Below are positions 19,901 to 28,366 of a stretch of 64,000 nt of DNA, one piece after another. Origin of the DNA: Spirosoma sordidisoli (GTDB lineage: Bacteria > Bacteroidota > Bacteroidia > Cytophagales > Spirosomataceae); the NCBI RefSeq assembly GCF_004138325.1, contig NZ_SBLB01000005.1, forward strand, positions 310,001 to 374,000, read 5' to 3'. Both the position numbers and the translations under genes were made by a program. The notes beneath the pieces are model-generated. The model had not been told where the DNA came from. It saw only the letters and a program-made list of their open reading frames with translations, and did no database searches. Each line of letters opens with the position of its first letter. Within the stretch, counting starts at the first letter, position 1.

Positions 19901-20394
19901 CGTCCATCAAAACGAAATATATCAAGCATACCGACTACGCCAAAGCCGGGTTCGAGGATATTTTTTCGAGCCAGCAGCGCGAAGGCATGACCGTACAGAC
20001 AGTACATACCGCCGAGACCTCGATCCTGATCAACGACGGCAAGGGCCAGTTTACCCTGAAGCCGCTCCCCATCGATGCGCAGACCTCGCTCGTTCAGGCC
20101 ATCCAGACCGGCGACTACAACGGCGACGGCAAGCTGGACATCCTGCTGGCCGGTAACTTTTTCGACGTGTTGCCCGAGATAGGCCGGTACGACGCCAATT
20201 ACGGCCTGCTGCTGACCGGCGACGGCAAGCTGAACTTCCGCGCAGCGAAGCCGACACAGACGGGTTTCTTCGTACGGGGGCAGGTGCGCCGGATGCAGAC
20301 CGCCCGGGGCGCCAACGGGCAATCCTATATCGTGCTGGCCAAGAATAACGACCGGGCGCAGGTGTTTGCGGTCCAAAACCGGCCGAAACCATGA
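16930..20394 (+). CDS. CRTAC1/ASPIC-UnbV-type VCBS-repeat lipoprotein (copy 2 of 3)
   Basis: 1154 aa from ATG at 16930, or 1144 aa from ATG at 16960; the second gives the more typical short lipoprotein n-region (MTIKSGLMAAILISLWSC). The mature protein starts GSQDEPLFE and follows the same plan as copy 1: TGVDFVNRSL, YNGGGVAIGD, Asp-rich loops (DVNNDGLPD, DYDRDGDLD, DLDGDGDLD), ASPIC/UnbV part (LNAIGAKV, MPNRGFESS, VIWPDDKK) at about 550-615, then a second propeller. It also carries the inner motif RNMLHLNNG seen in the other copies. Overlaps copy 1 by one base and copy 3 by four (ATGA), implying translational coupling. Confidence 0.92.
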   Translation: MPVKPYLYKTMTIKSGLMAAILISLWSCGSQDEPLFETLPATQTGVDFVNRSLDRKDFNIFRYRNFYNGGGVAIGDVNNDGLPDLFLTSNFEANKLYLNKGGMTFEDVTEKVGITGKKFWSTGVTFADVNGDGLMDIYVCNSGSRDARGNQLYINQGVQPAGKGGLPMPAFVEQAADYGLVDGGFSTHAAFFDYDRDGDLDMYLLNNSFTPMDRLAFANTRDIRDRLGGDKLFRNLSVERAAGGAKAGATPTVGPLFVDVSEQAGIYGSLIGFGLGITVGDVNNDNWPDIYVSNDFYERDYLYINQRDGTFREDIKNQMGHISTTSMGADIADVNNDGTLDIFVTDMMPDDDYRLKTTASFDSYELTQLKESRDFYHQDPRNMLHLNNGNNTFSEVGRMAGASATDWSWGALLFDMDMDGLKDIFVANGILKDLTDQDFIAFLADNPELQTMIEGTKKFDYKEYVDRMPSTPLPNYAFRNKGNGMQYENKAADWGLGKPDFSNGAAYGDLDGDGDLDLVVNNNNAPVSIYKNRSVELHKRNFLRVRLNGYGKNLNAIGAKVYVHQQGNVQYLQQMPNRGFESSVDLTMVFGLGSNPVIDSVTVIWPDDKKQRISRPTANTTLTLAHKNADQVATISGPATVPAGMTTLFADVTTPMKLDYVHRENDFVDYNRDGLMKQLLSREGPALAVGDVNGDGLDDVFLGGAANMPRSLYLQQPNGAGFAPEKQPFLLDAIYTEDIAATFFDADGDKDLDLYVATGGNEFEDPTYLQDRLFINDGKGRFSWDRTMPRSSDNNSCVVAADFDRDGDQDLFVGSRMVSGRYGQHPNQLLLINDRSAGKGGSAFRNATNELMPFANEIGMVKDAVWADVDGDSYPDLVLVGDWMPITILKNKAGKGFERMTSETLDKSGGWWNAIRPADLDGDGDLDFVVGNLGLNSRMVASADEPAHLYGNDFDRNGAYEQVMTCYRKGLDGQSRECLMVLKPDLQKRIPSIKTKYIKHTDYAKAGFEDIFSSQQREGMTVQTVHTAETSILINDGKGQFTLKPLPIDAQTSLVQAIQTGDYNGDGKLDILLAGNFFDVLPEIGRYDANYGLLLTGDGKLNFRAAKPTQTGFFVRGQVRRMQTARGANGQSYIVLAKNNDRAQVFAVQNRPKP

Positions 20395-23300
20395 GGAGTC
20401 TTGGCTGGCTGGCGGGGATCGGGTGGCTGATGGCCCTGATCGGTTGTTCGTCCGAACCGGCCGAAGAGCCTCTGTTTCGGGCGCAGGAGGCCAGCCAGAC
20501 GGGGGTGACCTTTACCAACCAGCTGCGCAACACCGACAGCCTGTCTATCCTCGATTACCTGTATTTCTACAACGGCGGGGGCGTAGCGGCTGGCGACCTC
20601 AACAACGACGGCCTGACCGACCTGTATTTCGTCTCGAACCAGGGCCCCAACAAGCTCTACCTGAACAAAGGTAACTTCACTTTTGCCGACGCTACCGAAC
20701 AGGCCGGGCTGGCGGGTCGGGCCGACTGGCAAACGGGCGTAACCATGGCCGATGTGAACGGTGATGGCTGGCTCGATATTTACGTCTGCGCGGTGAGCCG
20801 GTTCAGGGGGCTGCGTGGTACGAACGAGCTGTATATCAACAACAAAAACGGCACCTTTACCGAGCGGGCCGCCGAGTACGGGCTGGCCTTTGCGGGCTTC
20901 TCAACCCAGGCCGCTTTCTTCGACTTCGACCACGATGGCGACCTGGACTGCTTCCTGCTCAACCACGCCGTACACACCTCCCGCAGCTACGACCGTGTCT
21001 CGATCCGAACTATCCGCAACCGCGAAGCGGGCGATTACCTGTTCCGCAACGAGGGCCCAAAACCGTCGTCGGGGCAGACGCCTGCATCGCCTTATTTCGT
21101 CGACGTGTCGGAGCAGGCCGGTATTTTCGGGGCCGAAATGGGCTACGGGCTGGGCGTTTCGGTGGCCGATCTGAACAACGACGGCTGGGAGGATATCTAC
21201 GTCTCGAACGATTTCCACGAAGACGATTATTATTATGTGAATAACCAGCGGGGTGGTTTTACCGAAAGCGTTCGGCAGGCGTTTGGCCATACGAGCCGGT
21301 TTTCGATGGGAAACGATGCGGCCGATGTCAACAACGACGGCTACCCCGACCTGATCACGCTCGATATGTACCCCGCCGACGAAACCGTCGAGAAGTCGTC
21401 GCTGGGCGAAGATCCGCTCGATATCTACCGGTATAAGCTGACCTACGGCTACATGGATCAGTACAGCCGCAATTGTTTGCAGATCAGCCAGTCGGGCAAA
21501 CGGTTCATGGATGTGGGGCTGCTGGCGGGCGTAGCCGCTACCGACTGGAGCTGGTCGCCCCTGCTGGCCGATTACGACAACGACGGGCTGAAAGACCTGT
21601 TCATTGCCAACGGCATTGTGCGTCGGCCCAACGATCTCGACTATGTTAAATACATCTCCGACGAGTCGGGCCCCTATACCCAGGCGGGTGCTGGCAACAC
21701 CGGCGCCATCGACCGAATGCCCGAAGGCAAAGTGCATAACTACCTGTACCGGGGGCAGGCCAGCGGCCGGCTCGAGGATAAGTCGCTGAGCTGGGGCTTC
21801 GACCAGCCTACCGTCTCGTGCGGAGCCGCCTATGCCGACCTCGACAATGACGGCGACCTTGACCTGATCACGAACAACATCGACGCCCCGGCCAGTTTGT
21901 ATCGTAACGAGACCGACCGGCTCTTTCCGGAGCGGCAGCACCTGACCGTTCGGCTGAAGGGCAAGGCCCCCAACACCTTTGGCGTCGGCGCAAAAGTGGT
22001 CCTGAAATACGGCGGGGCCACGCAGCGGGATTCCTTGCAGGTACAGCAGCTGATGCCTACGCGGGGATTCGAGTCGGCGGTAGCACCCGAATTGTTGTTT
22101 GGGCTGGGCAACCGTCGCCGGATCGACTCGCTGATCGTGATCTGGCCTAACCAGCAGATGGAAGTCCGGACAAACGTACCCACTGGCCAGACGCTCACCC
22201 TCCGCCAGACCGACGCCCGGCTCGATGCTGCCGGCTACCGCTACACCACCCCCGCCGACCCGCGCCTGTTTACCCCCGTTGCCGGCACAATGGCGCTGCC
22301 GTTCGTGCATCAGGAGAATAAGCAGTACTACGACTTCGTGCGGGAGTCGCTGATGCCCTTCAAACTGTCGACCGAAGGGCCGCGGCTGGCGGTGGGCGAC
22401 GTGAACGGCGACGGGCTGGACGATATCTATGCCGGTGGGGCTCGTAACCAGGCCGGTCAGTTACTGGTGCAGCAGCCCTCGGGCCGGTTCGCGGCTATGA
22501 GTCAGGCCGCTTTTGCCGCCGATGCCGCCTACGAAGATGTCGATGCTGTTTTCTTCGATGCCGACGGGGATAAAGACCTCGACCTGTACGTCGTTTCGGC
22601 CGGTAACGAATTTTCCGGGCAGGACTTGCCGCTCCTCGATCGGCTCTATCTGAACGATGGCAAAGGCCGTTTCAGCCGGGCCGCGCAGGCTCTGCCGCCC
22701 ATGTACGATAACAAAAGCTGCGTAAAGCCCGCTGACGTCGACGGTGATGGCGACCTCGATCTGTTCGTGGGTGGCCGGGTTGTTGGGTACGCCTACGGGA
22801 AATCGCCCCGGTCGTATCTGCTCATCAACAATGGCAGGGGCCAGTTTACCGACGAGACCGACAAACGGGCCGCGGGCCTGCGCCGGGTCGGTATGGTTAC
22901 CGATGCCGTCTGGGCTGATTACGACAACGACCGGGATGCGGACCTGATCCTGGTCGGCGACTGGATGCCGGTGCGCATCTTTGCCAACCAGAATGGGCGG
23001 TTCGATGAGCTGAAAACGATTACGGCCAGCGACACGCCCCTTAACGGATTCTACCAGCGCATCGTAGCCGCCGACTTCGACCGCGACGGTGATCTGGACC
23101 TGGTAGCGGCTAACCTGGGTACGAATACGAAGCTGCGCAAGACACCTGACTCGGCGCTGAAACTCCGGGTCGGCGACCTCGACAACAACCAGACCACCGA
23201 GCAGATCATAGCCTACAACCGGGGGGCGACCTGGTATCCGCTGGCTTTCAAAGACGAGCTGGGCAAGCAGATGCCGGGTATCATCAACAAGCGCTTCACC

Positions 23301-23759
23301 AACTACGCATCGTTTGCCGGCAAACCCCTGGCCGACGTACTGACCGACAGCGAGCTGAGCGGTACGGATGCGTTTACCGTTAATCAGTTTGCTTCGGTTT
23401 ATCTCGAAAATCAGAACGGCCGCTTCGTCGTGCGGGACCTGCCGATGCAGGCGCAGGTGTCGAAACTATTCGCGCTGTTACCTCTCGATATCGACGGCGA
23501 CGGTGACCTCGATCTGCTGGGGGGCGGTAACTTTTTCGGCGCCAGTATGTACCAGGGTCGCTACGACGCCAGTAGCGGGCTAGTGTTGCGTAACGATGGC
23601 AGGGGCCATTTCAGCAGTCTGTCGCCCGTAGAAAGTGGGTTCCTGCTCGACGGCGAAATTCGGGACATCCAACCCGTACGCACAGCCCGGGGGCCGCTGC
23701 TGGTAGTTGGCCGCAACGGGGCCAGCCTGCGGGGATTTTGGCCCGAATATGTGCGGTAG
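20391..23759 (+). CDS. CRTAC1/ASPIC-UnbV-type VCBS-repeat lipoprotein (copy 3 of 3)
   Basis: 1122 aa, lipobox LIGC (Cys19) followed by SSEPAEEPLFR. The domain plan is identical to its two upstream neighbours: TGVTFTNQL, YNGGGVAAGD, two sets of FG-GAP/VCBS blades with DxDxDGxxD-like loops, ASPIC/UnbV segment (NTFGVGAKV, LMPTRGFES, VIWPNQQM) at about 525-600. The inner parts differ between copies far more than the YNGGG start and the ASPIC block, so the copies may bind different ligands. Starts inside the end of copy 2 (ATGA at 20391-20394). A weak GACCGT/ACGGTG stem follows about 25-50 bp after the stop. No function can be assigned beyond structural family. Confidence 0.92.
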   Translation: MRSLGWLAGIGWLMALIGCSSEPAEEPLFRAQEASQTGVTFTNQLRNTDSLSILDYLYFYNGGGVAAGDLNNDGLTDLYFVSNQGPNKLYLNKGNFTFADATEQAGLAGRADWQTGVTMADVNGDGWLDIYVCAVSRFRGLRGTNELYINNKNGTFTERAAEYGLAFAGFSTQAAFFDFDHDGDLDCFLLNHAVHTSRSYDRVSIRTIRNREAGDYLFRNEGPKPSSGQTPASPYFVDVSEQAGIFGAEMGYGLGVSVADLNNDGWEDIYVSNDFHEDDYYYVNNQRGGFTESVRQAFGHTSRFSMGNDAADVNNDGYPDLITLDMYPADETVEKSSLGEDPLDIYRYKLTYGYMDQYSRNCLQISQSGKRFMDVGLLAGVAATDWSWSPLLADYDNDGLKDLFIANGIVRRPNDLDYVKYISDESGPYTQAGAGNTGAIDRMPEGKVHNYLYRGQASGRLEDKSLSWGFDQPTVSCGAAYADLDNDGDLDLITNNIDAPASLYRNETDRLFPERQHLTVRLKGKAPNTFGVGAKVVLKYGGATQRDSLQVQQLMPTRGFESAVAPELLFGLGNRRRIDSLIVIWPNQQMEVRTNVPTGQTLTLRQTDARLDAAGYRYTTPADPRLFTPVAGTMALPFVHQENKQYYDFVRESLMPFKLSTEGPRLAVGDVNGDGLDDIYAGGARNQAGQLLVQQPSGRFAAMSQAAFAADAAYEDVDAVFFDADGDKDLDLYVVSAGNEFSGQDLPLLDRLYLNDGKGRFSRAAQALPPMYDNKSCVKPADVDGDGDLDLFVGGRVVGYAYGKSPRSYLLINNGRGQFTDETDKRAAGLRRVGMVTDAVWADYDNDRDADLILVGDWMPVRIFANQNGRFDELKTITASDTPLNGFYQRIVAADFDRDGDLDLVAANLGTNTKLRKTPDSALKLRVGDLDNNQTTEQIIAYNRGATWYPLAFKDELGKQMPGIINKRFTNYASFAGKPLADVLTDSELSGTDAFTVNQFASVYLENQNGRFVVRDLPMQAQVSKLFALLPLDIDGDGDLDLLGGGNFFGASMYQGRYDASSGLVLRNDGRGHFSSLSPVESGFLLDGEIRDIQPVRTARGPLLVVGRNGASLRGFWPEYVR

Positions 23760-23910
23760 ACGGGTGAGCCCCCCGGGAAAGACCGTTCGGGCATCGGACG
23801 GTGCGATGAAAAACCTAGATTATGTTCTTTCGTGACTGTCAGCCTGATTGGTTCGGTCGGCTCTATACGTATTTCGGGTGTTTGTCTTCTTTTTCTCTGG
23901 TATTTTCCCG

Positions 23911-23918
23911 TAATTTTG
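23911..23918 (+). promoter_or_regulatory. candidate -7 box for the haloperoxidase-like gene
   Basis: TAATTTTG matches TAnnTTTG and lies 58 bp before the start codon, in an AT-rich stretch. The nearest TTTG upstream (23881-23884) is spaced 26 bp, longer than usual, so the -33 half is doubtful. It suggests that this gene can be expressed apart from the three genes before it. Confidence 0.35.
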
Positions 23919-23975
23919 TAAGTGCTAATCGAATCGTAACTACTGAAATTGCTTGACTAACCTATCTTTTGTCTA

Positions 23976-25331
23976 ATGAACACATTGCTACGATCAGGTC
24001 TCCTGATGGCGCTGTTGCTGGTCGGATTCGTCGGCTGCCAGAAGCCAGCAACGCCTGCGGAATATAACGCCAAAGCGGCCAATCCGGAGTATTACAATAC
24101 CGCGCTCAACAAGCTGACGCAGGTTATTATCCACGATATATTCTCGCCCCCGGTTGCCAGCCGGATCTATGCCTACGCGAACCTGGCGGGCTACGAAGCG
24201 CTCGTGCAGTTCGATGCGCAGTATCAGTCGCTGGGCGGTAAACTGAAACGCTACGAAGCCGGCCCTGCGCCCACGCCCGGTCAGGACTATTGCTTTCCGC
24301 TGGCCAGTGCCCGCGCTTTCATGACGGTGGCCCGCGCTCTGACGTTTTCGGTCGAGTTCTACGATGAGTTTGAACCGTCTTTCTACGAGCAGTACAAAAA
24401 GGCGGGGGTGCCTGACGAGGTCTACGAGCGCTCGATGGCCTATGGCGAAGCCGTTGCCAAACACGTGCTGGACTATGCGGCCAAGGATAATTACAAGCAG
24501 ACCCGTGGGTTCAAACATACCGTAACCAATCAGGATGGCACCTGGGTACCTACGCCCCCGGCCTACATGGATGCCGCCGAACCCCAGTGGAACAAGCTCC
24601 GCTGCTGGGCTATGGATACCTGCAATCAGTTTATGCCGCCCCGCCCGCCCGCCTATAACCTGACCAAAGGCAGCCCCTACGACAAAGAGCTGCAGGAGGT
24701 GTATACGATCGGCAAGAGCATGGACAAGCAGAAGCAGGATATCGCCTACTTCTGGGACGATAACGCCTTCGTCATGAACGTGGCTGGTCACGTATCCTAT
24801 GCCTCCAAGAAGATGACTCCCGGTGGCCACTGGCTGGCCATCGGCCAAACCGTAGCCCGACAGCAGAAGCTGAACCTGATGCGGACGGTAGAGATGTATG
24901 CGCTGACATCGTTTGCGCTGACCGACGGGTTTATCTCCTGCTGGGACGAGAAATACCGCTCCAACATGGTTCGCCCCGAAACGGTGATCAACAAATACAT
25001 GGATCCCAAATGGACGCCTTTTCTGCAAACGCCCCCGTTTCCGGAGTACTCCAGCGGGCACAGCGTCATCTCGACGGCAGCCGCTACGGTGATGACTGCG
25101 CTCATTGGCGACAGCATTGCGTTCGTTGATTCGACAGAATTTAAATATGGTCACGGCGTTCGGTCGTTCAAGTCGTTCCGCGACGCAGCCAACGAAGCCT
25201 CCATCAGCCGACTCTACGGCGGTATCCACTACCGGGCCGCGCTGGATAACGGGCAGGTGCAGGGCGAGAAAGTAGGGCAGTGGGTGCTGCAGAAACTGCA
25301 TACCCGAAAGTCGGCCGTAGCGGGCCGGTAG
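23976..25331 (+). CDS. vanadium-dependent haloperoxidase-like PAP2 lipoprotein
   Basis: 451 aa. PAP2/vanadium-haloperoxidase superfamily; members either oxidise halides with vanadate and H2O2 or remove phosphate groups. The three anion-pocket motifs are intact: KYRSNMVRP (Lys326, Arg333), SSGH (Ser360-Gly361-His362) and SRLYGGIH (Arg412, His418), the last being the usual vanadate/phospho-enzyme histidine. The lipoprotein signal MNTLLRSGLLMALLLVGFVGC (Cys21) places it in the periplasm or on the outer surface. It follows the CRTAC1-type genes on the same strand after 216 bp. Sequence alone does not separate bromo-, iodo- or phosphatase activity. A strong terminator follows. Confidence 0.85.
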   Translation: MNTLLRSGLLMALLLVGFVGCQKPATPAEYNAKAANPEYYNTALNKLTQVIIHDIFSPPVASRIYAYANLAGYEALVQFDAQYQSLGGKLKRYEAGPAPTPGQDYCFPLASARAFMTVARALTFSVEFYDEFEPSFYEQYKKAGVPDEVYERSMAYGEAVAKHVLDYAAKDNYKQTRGFKHTVTNQDGTWVPTPPAYMDAAEPQWNKLRCWAMDTCNQFMPPRPPAYNLTKGSPYDKELQEVYTIGKSMDKQKQDIAYFWDDNAFVMNVAGHVSYASKKMTPGGHWLAIGQTVARQQKLNLMRTVEMYALTSFALTDGFISCWDEKYRSNMVRPETVINKYMDPKWTPFLQTPPFPEYSSGHSVISTAAATVMTALIGDSIAFVDSTEFKYGHGVRSFKSFRDAANEASISRLYGGIHYRAALDNGQVQGEKVGQWVLQKLHTRKSAVAGR

Positions 25332-25357
25332 CTACCAATTTACGGGTCTGTTCAAGC

Positions 25358-25395
25358 GAAAGGTCCTCTGCCGTGGTTTAGGCAGAGGACCTTTC
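25358..25395 (+). terminator. 15-bp perfect terminator hairpin
   Basis: GAAAGGTCCTCTGCC (25358-25372) pairs perfectly with 25381-25395, 8-nt loop. It ends the haloperoxidase-like gene and lies only 15 bp before the next start codon, so that gene's leader would overlap the stem if it is transcribed from upstream. Confidence 0.8.
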
Positions 25396-25409
25396 ACATA
25401 CATGACGTT

Positions 25410-26129
25410 ATGAAAATAAAGAATGTACCCGGTTTACTGCTGGTACTGTTGTCGCTCCCGCTACCAGTCCTGGCCCAGCAGACGTATTTCAACGTGCCGT
25501 CGTCCGACATTGTCGAGAAGCACGAGCTGTCTGTCCAGCAGCAGTTTACCATTGCCGAGTCGATCCGGTCGGGCACGACTGTCTCCTTCGGGCTCGGACG
25601 CGAGTGGGAAGTCGGCGCCAATCTCTATAACCTCGATTACAAACCGTCGGCGCATCGGTTCATGCGAAACGACTCGACCACCGGGCAGGCTTACAGCCCG
25701 CTGTTGCTGCTGAATACGCAGAAAGCCTTCGACATTACCGATCAGCTGGAGCTGGCCATTGGGGCGCAGACCGGCTTCAACCTGACGCCCGACCGACCGG
25801 CGCAGTGGGTTGGCTACCTCTATGGGCACGTGGCCGGATCATTACACGATGAACATTACAACTGGTCGTTTGGGGGTTATACCGCCAACGCGCGCTACCT
25901 GGGCGACGGCCCCCGGGCGGGGTTTCAGGCGGGCTTCGACGCCGGTATTTTCTACCAGAAATTTCACCTGCTGGGCGACTGGATTTCGGGTGGCCACGAC
26001 TTGGGCCAATTGGTACTGGGGGTGGAAGTATACCTGGGAAAACATTTCCCGGTAGCCCTGGGCTGGCAACGGATCAACCGCGACGGTCAGCAGGCGCTGG
26101 TGTTGCAGCTGACCTATAACCCCGAATAA
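25410..26129 (+). CDS. exported protein, probably a small outer-membrane barrel, function unknown
   Basis: 239 aa. Signal peptide cleaved near PVLAQ (about residue 22). The rest alternates hydrophobic and polar residues with many aromatic and glycine residues (VSFGLGREWEVGANLYNL, LAIGAQTGFNL, NWSFGGYTANARYLG, VLGVEVYLG, VLQLTYN), the pattern of an outer-membrane beta-barrel. No family was recognised. It sits alone between a terminator and the GH65 gene, 78 bp before the latter on the same strand. Confidence 0.75.
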   Translation: MKIKNVPGLLLVLLSLPLPVLAQQTYFNVPSSDIVEKHELSVQQQFTIAESIRSGTTVSFGLGREWEVGANLYNLDYKPSAHRFMRNDSTTGQAYSPLLLLNTQKAFDITDQLELAIGAQTGFNLTPDRPAQWVGYLYGHVAGSLHDEHYNWSFGGYTANARYLGDGPRAGFQAGFDAGIFYQKFHLLGDWISGGHDLGQLVLGVEVYLGKHFPVALGWQRINRDGQQALVLQLTYNPE

Positions 26130-26207
26130 CCCGGCAGCCGGAAAAACTACTGACCTGGATGTGAACATGCCCGCAAATAGCATTATTTTTAGTCCATATT
26201 TCAACTA

Positions 26208-28262
26208 GTGATGAATATGCGTAAACTAATGTATGGCGTTGGGCTGGCTCTCCTGATTGGGTATCAGTCGCCTGACGTATTGGGTCAGTCGGCCAGCCCG
26301 GACTGGCAGATTGTTGGTCAGAACATCAATCCCGCCAACTACTACGGCATTACCGTAGCCAACGGTATGATCGGGCTGGTCTCGTCGCCGGAGCCGATGA
26401 AAGTGAAAGATGTGGTGCTGAACGGGGCGTTCGATACCTACGGACGCGGCCGGGTGTCCAACATCCTGAAGGTATTCAACTTCGTCAACATGAATCTCGA
26501 CGTCGACGGCTCGCGGCTCGGGCCAAAAGATATTGCCAATTACCGGCAAACGCTCGACATGCAGAAAGCGGCCCTGACCACCACCTTCGACTACAAAGAC
26601 AAGGTTGGCGTTCGGCAAACGGTCATGGCCCTGCGGCATCTGCCGTATTCGGCCCTGACGATGGTCGAGATTACGGCCCGCAAAGACTGCGAAATCAGCC
26701 CGATGAGCGTGATCGAAACGCCCGAGAACCTGAAAGAAGTCAAGAATTTCTACGCCGAGATCGACCGGTCGCACGTGACCATCCGCCTGCTGACGTCCGT
26801 TGCCAAGAGTCCGTCGGGCCGGCATACCGTAGCAGCCAGCAACAGCTTCATTTTCGAAGAGCCCCACGGGCAGGAGCCGGATGTCATTCACGAAGACTGG
26901 GACTACAACATGCACCTGGCCAAGTTCAAAAAACGGCTCAAAGCGGGCGAAACCTACCGCTTCAGCATTGTTGGTTCGGTATCGTCGACGGCCCATACCG
27001 CCGATCCGCATAACGAAGCCGAACGGCTGACCATCTTTGCCGCGCTGGAACGGACCGAACGGCTGCTGATGCGCCATAATGCCGAATGGGCCAAACTGTG
27101 GCGGAGCGATATTGTCATCGAGGGCGATCCGGATGCGCAGCGGGCCGTACGGTCGGCGCTGTACCATCTGTATTCGTTTGCGCGCGAAGGGCAGGCCTAC
27201 AGTCTCTCGCCTATGGGCCTGTCGGGGCTGGGTTATAACGGACACGTGTTCTGGGATACGGAGCTGTGGATGTACCCGCCCCTGCTGACGCTGAAACCCG
27301 AAATGGCCCGTTCCCTGCTCGAATACCGGTTCGAACGCATGCAGATGGCCAAACAGAACGCCTTCAGCCACGGCTATGCCGGGGTAATGTTTCCGTGGGA
27401 GTCAGACGCCGACGGGCAGGAAGCTACGCCCGTCTGGGCCCTGACGGGGCCGTTTCAGCACCATATCACCGGCTGCGTGGGCTGGGCTTTCTGGAAATAT
27501 TATCAGGTTACGAAAGACAAGGAGTGGCTGCGTACCCGTGGCTACCCGATGCTGAAAGAAGTAGCTGATTTCTGGGCGAGCCGGGTCGAGCGCGAAGGGC
27601 CGGGCAACTACCACATCAACAACGTAATCGGCGCCAACGAATGGCAGGAAAACATCGATGATAACGCCTTCACGAACGGAATGGCCAAAACATCCCTGCA
27701 ATACGCCAGCCAGGCCGCTCAGGAGTTGGGAATAACGCCCAATCCCGACTGGAAAACCGTAGCCGACAACATCCCGATCCTGAAATTCCCGGACGGCACG
27801 ACCAAAGAAAACCGCACCTACGACGGGGTCACGATTAAACAGGCCGATGTAAACCTGCTGGCTTATCCGCTCACGGTCATAACCGATCCGGCCCTGATCC
27901 GCAAAGACCTGACCTATTACGAACCGCGCTATTCGCCGGAGGGGCCTGCCATGGGCTGGTCGGTGCTGGCCACGCTGAACGCGCGGCTGGGCAATACGGA
28001 CAAGGCCTATGACTGGTTTGTAAAGAGTTACAAACCCAATGAGGTACCACCGTTTGGGGTGCTGGCTGAAACCGCTGGTGGCACAAACCCGTATTTTGCA
28101 ACGGGGGCCGGAGGAATGTTACAGGCGGTTCTGAATGGATTCGGAGGAATCGAAATTACGGATAGTGGTATTACGCAGCTGAAAACAAAACTGCCGAAGA
28201 AGTGGAAGTCATTGACTATTAAAGGGGTAGGGCCGCAGGCTAAAACGGTACAGGCTCAGTAA
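26208..28262 (+). CDS. GH65-family glycoside hydrolase/phosphorylase, exported
   Basis: 684 aa with a signal peptide ending near DVLGQ (about residue 27). GH65 signatures: substrate-pocket GHVFWDTELWMYPPLL near residue 345-360 and the catalytic-acid block GANEWQENIDDNAFTN, where Glu478 takes the place of the GH65 general acid. GH65 includes phosphorylases for trehalose, maltose and kojibiose and some hydrolases. Phosphorylases are cytoplasmic, so an exported enzyme is more likely a hydrolase, like the kojibiose hydrolase described from Flavobacterium johnsoniae (from memory). Three ATGs at 26208, 26211 and 26217 are all possible starts. It ends in a convergent terminator shared with the TetR gene and has no sugar transporter beside it. 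Confidence 0.8.
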   Translation: MMNMRKLMYGVGLALLIGYQSPDVLGQSASPDWQIVGQNINPANYYGITVANGMIGLVSSPEPMKVKDVVLNGAFDTYGRGRVSNILKVFNFVNMNLDVDGSRLGPKDIANYRQTLDMQKAALTTTFDYKDKVGVRQTVMALRHLPYSALTMVEITARKDCEISPMSVIETPENLKEVKNFYAEIDRSHVTIRLLTSVAKSPSGRHTVAASNSFIFEEPHGQEPDVIHEDWDYNMHLAKFKKRLKAGETYRFSIVGSVSSTAHTADPHNEAERLTIFAALERTERLLMRHNAEWAKLWRSDIVIEGDPDAQRAVRSALYHLYSFAREGQAYSLSPMGLSGLGYNGHVFWDTELWMYPPLLTLKPEMARSLLEYRFERMQMAKQNAFSHGYAGVMFPWESDADGQEATPVWALTGPFQHHITGCVGWAFWKYYQVTKDKEWLRTRGYPMLKEVADFWASRVEREGPGNYHINNVIGANEWQENIDDNAFTNGMAKTSLQYASQAAQELGITPNPDWKTVADNIPILKFPDGTTKENRTYDGVTIKQADVNLLAYPLTVITDPALIRKDLTYYEPRYSPEGPAMGWSVLATLNARLGNTDKAYDWFVKSYKPNEVPPFGVLAETAGGTNPYFATGAGGMLQAVLNGFGGIEITDSGITQLKTKLPKKWKSLTIKGVGPQAKTVQAQ

Positions 28263-28286
28263 GCGCGTACAGGATGCAATTCATGT

Positions 28287-28351
28287 TATCAGTCAGCAAT
28301 TAGTAGTGTATTCAGAGGCTGTCTTCGTGCACTACTAATTGGTTACTGATA
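28287..28351. terminator. bidirectional terminator between convergent genes
   Basis: Arms 28287-28308 and 28330-28351 pair at about 19 of 22 positions, including a perfect 12-bp inner block CAATTAGTAGTG. Loop 21 nt. It lies between the ends of the GH65 gene and the TetR gene. Confidence 0.7.
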
Positions 28352-28366
28352 GCTTGACTCCTGATC

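Noticed and set aside
17572..20376. 934-codon open frame on the minus strand
   Set aside because: Lies entirely opposite the second tandem CRTAC1-type gene; composition is V/G/R-rich without domains, as expected from antisense of high-GC codons. Similar shadows oppose the SusC gene at 9063-11204 and the SdhA gene at 31573-33588.
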